Assembly: GCF_036850765.1 (NCBI RefSeq)
Contig: NC_089498.1
Span: 49,961,795-50,025,794 of the forward strand
Reading direction: 5' to 3'
DNA from: Saccopteryx bilineata
Lineage: Eukaryota > Chordata > Mammalia > Chiroptera > Emballonuridae
Length of the DNA stretch: 64,000 nucleotides
The position numbers and the translations under genes are program-made. The notes beneath the pieces were generated by a model, which saw only the letters and a program-made list of their open reading frames with translations, was not told the origin of the DNA and did not search any database. Shown one piece after another: positions 10,852 through 21,360 of this stretch; position 1 is the stretch's first letter, and each line of letters begins with the position of its first letter.

Positions 10852-11253
10852 GCCCTGGCCGGTTGGCTCAGTGGTAGAGTGTCGGCCTGGCGTGCAGAAG
10901 TCCCGGGTTCAATTCCCGGCCAGGGCACACAGGAGAAGCGCCCATTTGCTTCTCTACCCCTCCCCCTCTCCTTCCTCTCTGTCTCTCTCTTCTCCTCCCG
11001 CAGCCGAGGCTCCATTGGAGCAAAGATGGCCCAGGCGCTGAGGATGGCTCCTTGGCCTCTGCCTCAGGCGCTAGAGTGGCTCTGGTAGCGACAGAGCGAC
11101 ACCCTGGAGGAGCAGAGCATCGCCCCCTGGTGGGCAGAGCGTCGCCCCTGGTGGGCGTGCCGGGTGGATCCCGGTCGGGCGCATGCGGGAGTCTGTCTGA
11201 CTGTCTCTCCCCGTTTCCAGCTTCAGAAAAATACAAAAAAAAAAAAAAAGAAA
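10852..11253 (+). mobile_element. tRNA-derived SINE, type A
   Basis: The full-length element starts GCCCTGGCCGGTTGGCTCAG and ends in an A-rich tail. The perfect 15-bp target duplication agaatacctgccata is at 10837-10851 and 11254-11268. Two tandem body units. Confidence 0.94.
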
Positions 11254-11268
11254 AGAATACCTGCCATA

Positions 11269-12590
11269 ATCCTGAATGTATCATTTGAACAAGAACAAGA
11301 TGATTATTGTCCCAGTGAAAGTTCTGGTTCCATGACATTTAAAAATGTGCAGTTATCGGTAAAAAGAATCTTTAATGACATGCAACCCAAAGATGGTAAG
11401 ATAGAGGGCACCCAGACTGGTAGTTAAATAAAAAGGTTGGTAACTGCCCACATATGTTTTTGGTGTGGCAATTAAATTTCTTATGGAAGATGTAATCCAA
11501 GTTGCTGAACTATAAAAATCTGTGTAGCCTTTTAAACACCACACATGTATACTCATCAGAGTTAAGAAAACACCAGTGTTCTCGGAGTAAGACTCAAAGA
11601 GTCTTAGCAAACCCTAGGCCACATAAAGGCAACTTTTACATTCTGGAGCAAATTGAATCATCTCCTTCTGCTGCCTCCTTTGGGAAGAACAAACAAAAGG
11701 GGATACAAGCAGGACTATTTGGAGGCTATGTGAGATAATGGATGTGAACAAGTTCTGTAAATGGCAAGTTCTCTAGCAATGTAAATGCTGCCGATGACTT
11801 TTCAATGTATACTCCCAACAGGAGAGGCTGGAGCCAGCTGGTTAGCACCAGGAAACTCACTCGAGACCAAGGGGGAAGGAGCTCCCAGCTTGCGCTGGGG
11901 TGGGGCAGGCCTGCTAGGGAGGTGCAGAGCCCCCAGCAAAGGGGCCAGTCAGGCAGGGAATGGGCAGTGTTTGAGGGAGCCAAGAGGAAGATGTTGAAAA
12001 CTGGAATCAGCTGGGTTGCCTAAAACCCCCCAAAGCTAGATGTTTTGATCATCTATTTAGTAAGCCCGGTGAGAGGCCAAGACTTGAAAGAGCAGCATAT
12101 AGTCGCAGAATGCCGCAAGTTAGATAGTAGTGGTGACTTTCAGTTGAGGGTTCATAAATGGGGACAAATTAGGCTAGTCCATGAGATACTCCAGCAGTAT
12201 TTTCCCTGGTGAACAAATGCCCTCATGGTATCTGAGTCTTTTGTGCCATGTGTACATTATAGCTCAAGGGTAACATGAGCTTATCACATGAGCTTTTCTC
12301 TATTTCCTTGTTAGTCAATGCCATGAAATTCGAGAACATTGAGCCTGGATATCAGGCCAAAAAGTCAGTTCATCTGTTCATTCATTGATTACTTCAGTAG
12401 AGGTATGTAAATGAGCTCAAATAAGAAAAAATACTGAGATGTCCTAAATTAAATTATAAAAAGCCAGGGGTAGGCAGGAGGAAGACATAGAGGTTAATCA
12501 AGTAAGAGCCACAGGCTAAAACCAACAAAAGACTGTTTGCATTCCTGAATGTATATTGAAATTTTGAATCAACTTCCAGGATGCTATCTA
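11269..12590. other. unique intron 1 sequence
   Basis: About 1.3 kb with no recognised element. 11820-11990 is GC-richer and open in two frames but matches no family I know. Confidence 0.5.
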
Positions 12591-12592
12591 CC

Positions 12593-12616
12593 AAAAAAAA
12601 AAAAAAAAAAAAAAAA
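12593..12616. repeat. A-tract
   Basis: A run of about 24 A residues with no recognisable SINE body attached. Confidence 0.8.
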
Positions 12617-12639
12617 GAAAGCCAACCAGCAGATGCCAC

Positions 12640-12965
12640 CACATCCTGCTTATGTGTGAACTTTCCGGACTGTTTCCCACAACCAATCCGGAAGTAGGAA
12701 CTATTTCTTCCTTAGGGACTATGCACCTATCCCAGAACTTCCCCCGAATAGCCAGTGTAAATTCTTTCAAAACAACTTACATCTTTCCAAACCCATTGTA
12801 TAAAAGAGCCCTTCAGCTCCTGGACAGAGGACACGTTCATCTTCTCCAGCCAGTCCTGCTGCTAGTGGTTTAGACAGTATGGCCCAGGCCCTGTTTCTTT
12901 TTCTGGTGAGCATATGGCTCAATAAATCCTTTCTTTTTGAAAAGCTTTTGGCCTTGGAGTATTTT
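12640..12965 (+). mobile_element. probable solo LTR (endogenous retrovirus remnant)
   Basis: The order is LTR-like: a CCAAT (12692-12696), TATAAAAG near 12799, a GC-richer stretch, then AATAAA near 12922 and a T-rich end. No retroviral genes flank it. Exact ends and family not resolved. Confidence 0.5.
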
Positions 12966-13312
12966 GTTTTTTTAATAGCTACTACTATGTGCCAGGGCCA
13001 TCAGAGGCACTGGGGATATAGAATTGTACTAAACAAAGCACAATTCCTGGCATCATTTTAGCCAAAGAGATCAAGTAGCTGTGACCCCACTCCTGGGGGA
13101 GGGGGCGGTCTCATACATATATCTGTATACTATATGAAGATATATAAAGAACATGACAACTCAATAATAAAAAGACAAAACGATCTTTAAAAATGGGCAA
13201 AAGATTTAAACTATCACTGCATAAAGGAAGATACACAAATGGTCAGTAAACACATGAAGAAGTGCTCAGGGTTATTAGTCATGAGAGAAATGCAAATTAA
13301 AATCTAAACGAT

Positions 13313-13660
13313 GCCCTGACAGGTTTGTTCAGTGGATAGAGCGTCAGACTCATGTATGTCTGACTGTGAATGTCCCGACTTTGACTCCCGGTCAGGGCAC
13401 ACAAGAGAAGCAACCACCTGCTTCTCTCCCCGTCCCTCTCTCCCTTCCCTCCTTCTTCTCCTTCCCTCTCTCTTCCCATTCCCCAGCCAGCTTTAATTGG
13501 TTCTAGTGTTGGTTCTGGGCACTGAGGATAGCTCAGCTGATTTGAGCTTTAGCCCCAGACAAGGGTTGCAGGTGTATCCTGGTTGGGGCACATGCGGGAA
13601 TCTCTCTATCTCCTCCCCCCTCACAAAAAATAAACAAACAACAACAACAAAAAAAACACA
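13313..13660 (+). mobile_element. tRNA-derived SINE, older type A relative
   Basis: GCCCTGACAGGTTTGTTCAG head, GACTCCCGGTCAGGGCACAC B-box region, CT-rich body and cacatgcgggaatctctc near the end. It matches type A in layout but is clearly more diverged. Confidence 0.75.
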
Positions 13661-14291
13661 CACGTAAATGAGATGCAATTGATAACATCTAATGGCTGCC
13701 ACTGTTCTCATACGTTGACAGTGGAGGGGTAAAATAGTCCAACTGCCTTGGAGGGGAAAAATACCTGGTAGCTTCTTATAAAACTAAACACCATCCCTAT
13801 GGCTCAGCAACTGCATTCATAGATATTTACTCAGGAGAAATGGAAACATGTACCTACAAAAAGACTGTACAAGAATAAGAATATCCGTAGCAACTTTATT
13901 TGGACAAAAGCTGGAAATAACCAAGTGTCCATCAATAGGAAAATAGATAACAAAAACAAACAAACAAATAAAATCCACACCAAAAACACTTTACAAAAGC
14001 CCCAAACTGGGGAATACTTATATAATGGAATACCACTTGACAACAAAAGGAATGGACTACTGATATATGCAACATGGATAATAAAAGAAAACATTGTGCT
14101 GAGTCGAAGAAATCTTACACACACAAAACAAACTATATGAAGTCCCCGAATAGGAAAAGTAACTTACTAAGTCAGAACAGCAATTGCCTCCAGGTGACAG
14201 TGTTGTATGTCTTGATAGGGGTTAGAGGGACACAGGTATTTGCATTCCTGCTGAAAGTCACTGAATGTACACTTAAGATGGATATTCCAGC

Positions 14292-14442
14292 CTGACCTGT
14301 GCAATGGATAAAGCGTTGACCTGAAATAATGAGGTCTCCAATAGGAGAAGCGAGTTGATGTTTCCTGTTCCTCTCCCTGCCTCCTCTTTCTCTTTCTCTC
14401 TCACTCCTCTCTCTAAAGTTAATAAATCAAATCTTTTTTAAA
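14292..14442 (+). mobile_element. tRNA-derived SINE, type C (internally deleted)
   Basis: GCCTGACCTGTGCAATGGAT head, gagttgatgtttcctg body and CT-rich end. The B-box region is missing. The target duplication is approximately gatggatattcca / agtggatatttca. Confidence 0.75.
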
Positions 14443-14864
14443 AAGTGGATATTTCATTATATGTAGATTTTACCACATGCAAAAAAAAAAAAAAAAAAGA
14501 AAGCCATTTAAAAAGCTAAGCAAACCAGAAAATATATAATAAGATTCAGGTGGTGGAATTATATTGCTCAACACTGTAGCCTTTATGGAAAGGGGCTCTG
14601 ATCCCAGTCAGCATATTTGAATCAAGGAGCTGCTGCCACCTGTGCACGAGTGCCCATCAGAGCTTAATTTGTCCACAGATGTGGGGTTCTTTTTCTCTCT
14701 TTTGGCTGTTTCTTTTCCCTGTAGGGAGAGATCCAGAATAAACTCCAGGCTTTGTTAGTCTTCTGTGGAAACTTTGTTATGATCTTGTTAACTGCTTCCC
14801 AAATAAGTGCTTGGTATTTTCCCCTCCTGTTTTTGAAACTAACATATAGGGTTTCTTTCTTTTT

Positions 14865-15065
14865 CTTTCATTCCTTCTTTCTTCTCCCTCCCTTCCTTCC
14901 TTCCTTCTTCCCTCCCTCCCTCCCTCCTTCCCTCCCTTCCATTCTCCCTTTTTTCCTTCCTCCCTCCCTCCTTTCCTTTCCTTCCTTCCTTCCTTCCTTC
15001 CTTCCTTCCTTCCTTCCTTCCTTCCTTCCTTCCTCCCTCCCTCCCTCCCTCCCTCCCTCCACCCT
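14865..15065 (+). repeat. polypyrimidine (TTCC/CTCC)n tract
   Basis: About 200 bp of almost pure pyrimidine on the plus strand, with (TTCC) and (CCCT) blocks. It is followed by attttatttattgatttta, the tail of a truncated type D-like SINE. Capable of triplex formation in principle. Confidence 0.92.
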
Positions 15066-15224
15066 TCCTTTTAAAATTTTATTTATTGATTTTAGAGGTG
15101 GGGGGGGGATGGAGCGTGCTTGGTTTTCAAAAACAGTTCAGAAACTACCAGAAGGAACTACTCTAAAAGCATTTAATAGCTAATCTCTGAACTTTGGGGT
15201 TTTAATTAACTGAATCTCTTTTTA

Positions 15225-15415
15225 CCTTTTTATCTTTTCTTTTTTAATTGATTTTAGAGAAAAAGAGGAAGGGGGAAGAGAGAAAGAGAGGGAAACATCA
15301 GTTTGTTGCTCCACTCAGCCATGCATTCATTGACTTGTATGTTTTCTGATCAGGGTTCAAACCCACAATGTTGGTGTACTGGGATGACGCGCTAACCAAC
15401 TGAGCTACCTGACCA
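15225..15415 (-). mobile_element. tRNA-derived SINE, type D
   Basis: Read on minus: CTGGTCAGGTAGCTCAGTTG head, then gggtttgaaccctgatc and a polypurine tail at the left. tRNA-like A- and B-box order. Confidence 0.8.
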
Positions 15416-15419
15416 GAGC

Positions 15420-15980
15420 TAACTACATCTTAATCATGGGTCTTTGTGTGGATTTTATGTCACTCCTGATATGTTTAAACAAACAAACAAAAGTTTTTTA
15501 GATGGCCAAGTAGTGGGCTTTTCTGGTTTAGGAAGATATTTTGCTTTTTATTTTTCTCAAATTTACGGTTGATTTTCTTCAAAAGGGAAACAAATAAAAT
15601 AGAAGCAAACAAAAAAATATATATCATTTTGAATGACATTTGAACTGCAAAGGGACCAGTCAGTTGAAAACTTCCTTGCTGGAACTTTTACTCCCTTCTA
15701 AAGAGCAAATAGTGCTCTAAGCTTTGGAAGGAAAGTGGCTGTCAGAAAAAGGAGTCTCTCTGTGGAAAATAAAACCTGTTAAAGAAAAAAATCCTTGCTT
15801 CCCTGTGTGTAGAAGCAGAATGCACTGACATTCTGGGACCTCGTCTATAACTGTCACTTAGCAGGAAGTGGCTCAGAAAACACTAAGTTGGTGGTGTACT
15901 TCTATTCCAGGTCCCTAAAAAAAATCTTGCAAAAATCCCTACCTTATCCTAGCTCACTGGCCCAGAAAAACTCCCTTCAG
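15420..15980. other. unique intron 1 sequence
   Basis: Nothing recognised. Confidence 0.5.
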
Positions 15981-15984
15981 TTTG

Positions 15985-16850
15985 CACAGGAGTAGGATGA
16001 GCATGGGTTTTGTAGTCAAGCAAACGTGAGTTTAAAACCTGCTTTGTAGCTTACTCGTTTTGTGAGCCTGGGCAAATTATTAACACGTGTTCTATTCTGT
16101 AAAATGGGGCTGTGGATGAAAAGGGGGCAAATATTAAACTGGCCAAGCTGAGGAGAGGCCTGCCTTGTTGACCCAACAAACTCAGAGACCAAAAGTAACC
16201 ACATAAAAATTCTTAACTAAAAGCAAGTCATGGCGGTAGTCACATCCTAGGCCTGTAGCTTCCTTGACAAATATCAATCTTTACCTTAAGTAAGCTTGTC
16301 TAATGTCTTTTTGCATCTACGATACCCTATCTTTGGAATGTCAGAGTCATCCCCGTTTCCCAGACCCCGCGGGGGGCACAATCTCCCGTCAGAATTTGAG
16401 GCCCCAGGACCCCTCGTTAGCTTGTTGCTGGCATACTATCTGTGTGCTATAAATGTTAATTATTAACTATCCTCACTCACCAGGGTAGAGAAGCACCTGT
16501 CTCTTCGTTTTACTCTTTATCCAGTCTCTGAGATTTCCCCACTGTGCTTTCACCTGCCTCTCTAATCTACCGCCCATGAATTTCACGTAACTCCCTCTGT
16601 CTCTTCTTTTGATTGTAATGTATAAAATAAGCAGTAAAACTGCCCTTCTCAGGAGCATTTTCTCAAACTGGTGAGATTTTGCTTCCTGGCAATTATTGTC
16701 AGTTTGGCTTAAATAAACCCATAAAAACTTTTTACAGGTTTAGACATTGCTTAAGTCAATAGAGTTAAGAATACTTTCCTCACAGGGTTGCTGTAAGGAT
16801 TATATAAAATGGTTTTCTAGAAAAGGTATCAAAGAAAATATAAGACACAA
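15985..16850 (+). repeat. MIR SINE split by an LTR insertion
   Basis: The left part (to about 16105) reads the MIR core ending in ctgtaaaatgggg. The right part (from about 16755) continues with cctcacagggttgctgtaag and gattatataaaat. The two halves are adjacent in MIR consensus. Confidence 0.75.
16106..16754 (+). mobile_element. probable class I (gamma-type) solo LTR
   Basis: About 650 bp inside a MIR. TATAAAATAAGC near 16620 is followed by the R/U5-like cagtaaaactgcccttctca and ggtgagattttgcttcc. A polyadenylation signal AATAAA is near 16712. The end is near tttttaca. No internal viral genes. Family name and exact target duplication unresolved. Confidence 0.65.
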
Positions 16851-17714
16851 CATACAGTAAGATGTTGAATCTGATGAAGCCCGGGTGGCATTTGATCTTC
16901 TCTAGAGATATCACGATAGTTTGAGGTCTAAGTCACCCAGATTTAGAAATGTTCTGAATTTGGGTCCAATCGAAGGCAAGTCTGGGGAGGTGGGGCTCAT
17001 GATCAAATCAGACAATGGATAGGACGCACTTGGTAGGGGATGAAGAACCACACACACACACACGTGCTGTTGTTGCTCTTCCGATTATCATTAACTTTGA
17101 CACAAAACCCAGCCAGAGCCTATGGCAGTCTGAGATGCACCAGTTTGAAGCCCCCTTATTCTACCCCAAACCTTCTACTCTCCTGCTCTCTCAATCATAA
17201 CCCTTAGTTACCAATCTGAGGATGGGCTTTGCCCAGGTCAACCTCAATAGGTATTAGAGTTGGGACCTCTAATAGCTACAGCCCAGGGTTGCAGTGTGTT
17301 TCTTTGCCAGGTGCACCCTCCCCCATTAATGATGCAGAAAGGGAGTGCCCCAGGAGCTGTGGAGCACAGGGTGAGGCAGGCTAGGTCACAGACACCCTCA
17401 GCCTTGATTTTGCATGACTAGAAGAAAAGAGGGGACATGGAGGAAGAACTTCAGATGACTCCATGGCAGGGTGGGGCATTCCCGGAGTCAAATCTGAGCA
17501 TATGTCACAGCGAGTATTGTGAAAGGGAGGACGCTGGAAGAATGGGGAAGCCGGAAACCACGTGGCAGGTTGAGTCTCTCAAGGCTCAAAAGTTTTTTCG
17601 ACATGTGCATAATCTCTTCAGTGAAACAAAGAGCAAGTAGATCTGAATTTACACTTTCCTGGCTCCTATGCAGCGCAAACAAATGCACTTTAGTTCCTTA
17701 ATTAAACTCCACTC
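16851..17714. other. unique intron 1 sequence
   Basis: Nothing recognised beyond a short (CA)n run at 17050-17063. Confidence 0.5.
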
Positions 17715-18045
17715 CAGGGGTCCCCAAACTTTTTTCACAGGGGGCCAGTTCACTGTCCCTCAGACCATTGGAGGGCCAGACTATAAAAAAAACTATGAAC
17801 AAATCCCTATGCACACTGCACATATCTTATTTTAAAGTAAAAAAACAAAACGGGAACAAATACAATATTTAAAATAAAGAACAAGTAAATTTAAATCAAC
17901 AAACTGACCAGTATTTCAATGGGAACTATGCTCCTCTCACTGACCACCAATGAAAGAGATGCCCCTTCTGGAAGTGCGGCAGGGGCCGGATAAATGGCCT
18001 CAGGGGACCGCATGCGGCCCGCGGGCCATAGTTTGGGGACCCCTG
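17715..18045. mobile_element. hAT-like MITE, family M1 long form (331 bp)
   Basis: CAGGGGTCCCCAAACT ends, same orientation as the 6258 copy. Perfect 8-bp target duplication ctccactc at 17707-17714 and 18046-18053. Confidence 0.94.
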
Positions 18046-18239
18046 CTCCACTCTGTCCCCTTTGAATTGGGCCCTTACTGCTATTTATTGGACTATGGTT
18101 TCATTGCTCTCTTGCTAATTAAAAATGTTTCAAACCCCCATGGCCTCAGTCTGCAATTTGAAGATTCATTTAAAGATTCATTTTCAGAAAGCTGAAACTT
18201 AAATAACTGCTCTCTCAGGCTCCTAGAAGAAGCTCCACT

Positions 18240-18415
18240 TTCACATGTATTATCCTGCTTACTGCTCAAAACCTGGGAGCTAAGGAGGCTGGCAGGGCAT
18301 TGTGACCCAGTTACAGATCTGAACACTACTGGCTGAAGTCCCACAACTGGAAGATGCAGGAGATGGAGCCAGGCTTCCTGACTCTTGAGCGCAGGTCTTC
18401 CTCCTGCCTAAGCAC
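18240..18415 (-). repeat. MIR SINE
   Basis: Minus-strand MIR: cacatgtattatcctgctta, then tcccacaactggaagatgca and atggagccaggcttcctgac. Confidence 0.7.
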
Positions 18416-18424
18416 AACTCCCAG

Positions 18425-18515
18425 TTTCCAGTCCCAGCTGTGTGACTTCAGTGTCACAGCTTCCTCACTGTGGACCAAATGAGATCACGTGCAGTAAGGC
18501 TTTTAATACTACATA
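18425..18515 (+). repeat. MIR fragment
   Basis: Plus-strand cccagctgtgtgacttcagt then gcttcctcactgtggaccaa, directly beside a MIR in the other orientation. Confidence 0.55.
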
Positions 18516-18735
18516 AAAATATAAGCAAACAATCATTCTCCATTTTCATTAACATGAGTATCTTCAAATGTTTTACAATTATCAATATTTATATTTTTTC
18601 CTTTCAGACTGTTTCTTTGGGGTAACCAAAGGAAAAAAAAAACCCAAAGTGAAAAGATTGAGTATTACAAGTTGTAGACTATTTCAAAGATCTTATTATG
18701 TAGCACTAGATAATTTTCCAAAAGACAAAGCCAAG

Positions 18736-18939
18736 CCTGACCTGTGGTGGTGCAGTGAATAGACCGTTGACCTGGAGCGCTGGGGTCGCCTGGTTCAAGC
18801 CCTGGGCTTGCCCAGTCAGGGAACATATGACAAGCAATCAATCAATGAACAACTAAAGTGAAGCAACTAACAGTTGATACTTTTCCCTCCCCATCCCTCT
18901 CTGTCCTTTCTCTGTAAAATCAATAAACTCTTTAAAGAA
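18736..18939 (+). mobile_element. tRNA-derived SINE, type C
   Basis: CCTGACCTGTGGTGGTGCAG head, GGTTCAAGCCCTGGGCTTGC, then aaatcaataaactctttaaa at the end. Target duplication aaagacaaagccaag / aaggacaaagtcaag. Confidence 0.85.
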
Positions 18940-20247
18940 AAGGACAAAGTCAAGTTACTAGGCTACCATGATATACTTGTTTCTAAAATTCCAACTAATT
19001 TGTTTTATTTGCAGTTTTACTGTTTTTTCTCCATAGATTACTTTGTACTTATTTAATTACTAGTAAAAATTTGCCTTTTTCCATGTCATAAGTTACTTAT
19101 GAATTTGTGTTTGTCTCTTTTGATCTGCAAGGTAGACAATGACCTCAATTTTTTTTTTATTATAGTTTATTTAAAAACTCATTGTCCCATGGATATAACT
19201 TATTCTAGTTTGGTTGAGAACATGCCATGCCTTCCTATGATTCTTCTTACTAGTCTTGCTATTCTCAAAAAACCACAACATTATAATATAGGAAAAGAAA
19301 TCATTAACCAAAAATGTTCATAGTAATATTATTTAAAACAGTGAAATCAGAAACAATCAAAAAGCTCATCTATTAAATAGATTGTGACATATCAATATGA
19401 TGAGTATATATATTTATTGACCTAAAAATATATCATGATATATACCCCAATGAGAAAACAAATTACGGAGTAAATTAACATTCATTCCATTTTAATCATC
19501 TTGAGAATTATATAATTTTAGGTGACCATTTTTCTTCTTGTCTTTGTATTCTAATTTTTCTATATTAAACTTGGAAGTAAATGTATTTTTTAAATACAAA
19601 GAATTTCTCAACCAGAAAAAAGTGAAGCCAAATGGTTTGAGCTCTAAAGGTAACAGATATGTGAACATTAGCAACTCATGAGGTACATTATAACCAACAG
19701 AATAACAAGACAACACCAACAAATTAAAACACCATTAACCCTGGTATCTTGGGAATAAATCTTTGAGACAATCAGTTCCACTCTAATACATAATAAAGTA
19801 TAGTAAACTCTAGTAGACAATGGTTGAAGTATAGTCCATGTCACTTGATCCCAGTGGTTGTTGTTTTTAGCATTTAGTTATTTCATGCAGAGAAAAAATG
19901 CCTGGGGAGAAGCTACTGTGGCTTGTGGAAGTAGATATCACAAATGGGAACCTCTGTTCATTCTCCCATGCTTTCTGTTTAGGAAGCTAGAGTCTGAGTC
20001 AGCTGGAGCCACCTCATTGGAATGTCTTAGAGAAAGGTGTCCTAACAATCTTAGTTAAATCTGTATACAGATAAACAGCAGGAAAGGCATCTAACTCAAC
20101 TTTAATGAAATCACTACCTACTGGACATTTAAGGTTCAACTCTAATCCTGTGGCTATTGGTAGACAGGGATGTTTTAATTGAAGAAGTATCACTGAAGAT
20201 AATACTTATGAAAAAGAGTTTCCATTGAGGAAAATGTGGTTCTAAGG
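18940..20247. other. AT-rich unique intron 1 sequence
   Basis: About 1.3 kb of AT-rich DNA. 19320-19480 faintly resembles an old L1 3' end but too poorly to call. Confidence 0.45.
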
Positions 20248-20963
20248 CAGTGGTAGTCAACCTGGTCCCTACCGCCCACTAGTGGGCGTTCCAGCTTTCA
20301 TGGTGGGCGGTAGCGGAGCAACCAAAGTATAAATAAAAAGATAGATTTAACTATAGTAAGTTATTTTATAAAGATTTATTCTGCCTGACTAGGCGGTGGC
20401 GCAGTGGATAGAATGTTGGACTGGGGTGTGGAGGACCCAGGTTCAAGACCCCGAGGTCACCAGCTTGAGCATGGGCTCATCTGGTTTGAGCAAAAGCTCA
20501 CCAGCTTGGACCCAAGGTCACTGGCTCAAGCAAGGGGTTACTCGGTCTGCTGAAGGCTCATGGTCAAGGCACATATGAGAAAGCAATCAATGAACAACTA
20601 AAGTGCCCCAATGAAAAACTGATGATTGATGCTTCTCATCTCTCCGTTCCTGTCTGTCTGTACCTATCTATCCCTCTCTCTGACTCTCGCTCTGTCTCTC
20701 TAAAAAATAAAATAAAAAAAAATAAAAAATAAAAAGATTTATTCTGCCAAACTTAGTGAAAATCCGACATAAAGTACTTGGTAAGTAATTATTATTATAT
20801 GCTTTAACTTGCTGTAACTCTGCTTTATAAATTTTATAAAGTAAAATTACTTCCCTACTTTATAAATCACCATTACTGTGGAACCGGTGGGTGGTTAGAA
20901 AATTTTACTACTAACAAAGATACAAAAGTGGGCGGTAGGTGTAAAAAAGGTTGACTACCCCTG
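20248..20963. mobile_element. hAT-like MITE, family M3, carrying a SINE
   Basis: CAGTGGTAGTCAACCTGGTC start and gttgactacccctg end. Perfect 8-bp target duplication ttctaagg at 20240-20247 and 20964-20971. A type B SINE sits inside at 20384-20732. Without it and one target duplication the element is about 350 bp, like the copy at 1975-2326 in opposite orientation. Confidence 0.92.
20384..20732 (+). mobile_element. tRNA-derived SINE, type B, nested in MITE
   Basis: Head GCCTGACTAGGCGGTGGCGC. Target duplication aaagatttattctgcc before and after (second copy 20733-20748). Tail of AAATAAA repeats. Confidence 0.93.
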
Positions 20964-21059
20964 TTCTAAGGTATTCTGTATAAAGAGAGATTATGGATGA
21001 TCTGAGAGAGCTAAATCCAATTTCACAAATATAGTTTTCACTATAAGATGTTTGCACTA

Positions 21060-21360
21060 CTTACCCCCACATCCTTTTTGAAAGAAGGTGAAGGGATTAG
21101 CCAGAAAACATGTACATACTACACACAGACACAGACAACAGAGTGGCAATAGCCAGAGGGTCAGGGGGCTGGGGGCAAGGTGGAGGTGGGCAAAGGGGGT
21201 GGGGGGGGACTGGGGACACAAAGAGGCTTTGATTGGGAAAGAGGGCACATGGTGCCACGTGCAGAGGGTGTTTGTTATATTGAGTCGTATACTCGAAACC
21301 TGCATGGTTTGGCGAACCGATATCATCCCAGTAAATTCAATTTTTAAAAAAATGTATTTA
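21060..21360 (+). mobile_element. L1 3' end fragment
   Basis: G-rich polypurine stretch near 21160-21215, then tgtttgttatattgagtcgt and gtaaattcaatttttaaaa. This is the order of an L1 3' UTR. Confidence 0.5.

Larger units (their letters stand above)
13140..14500 (+). mobile_element. L1M fragment (ORF2 end and 3' UTR), split by two SINEs
   Basis: Old L1 signature in order: gggcaaaagatttaaac, agagaaatgcaaattaaaat, ccaagtgtccatcaatagga, taatggaataccacttgaca and gctgagtcgaagaaatctta, ending in an A-run near 14497. Interrupted by SINEs at 13313-13660 and 14292-14442. No intact frame. Confidence 0.82.

Noticed and set aside
14752..15183. 143-codon proline/serine/leucine-rich frame
   Set aside because: Translation of a polypyrimidine microsatellite.
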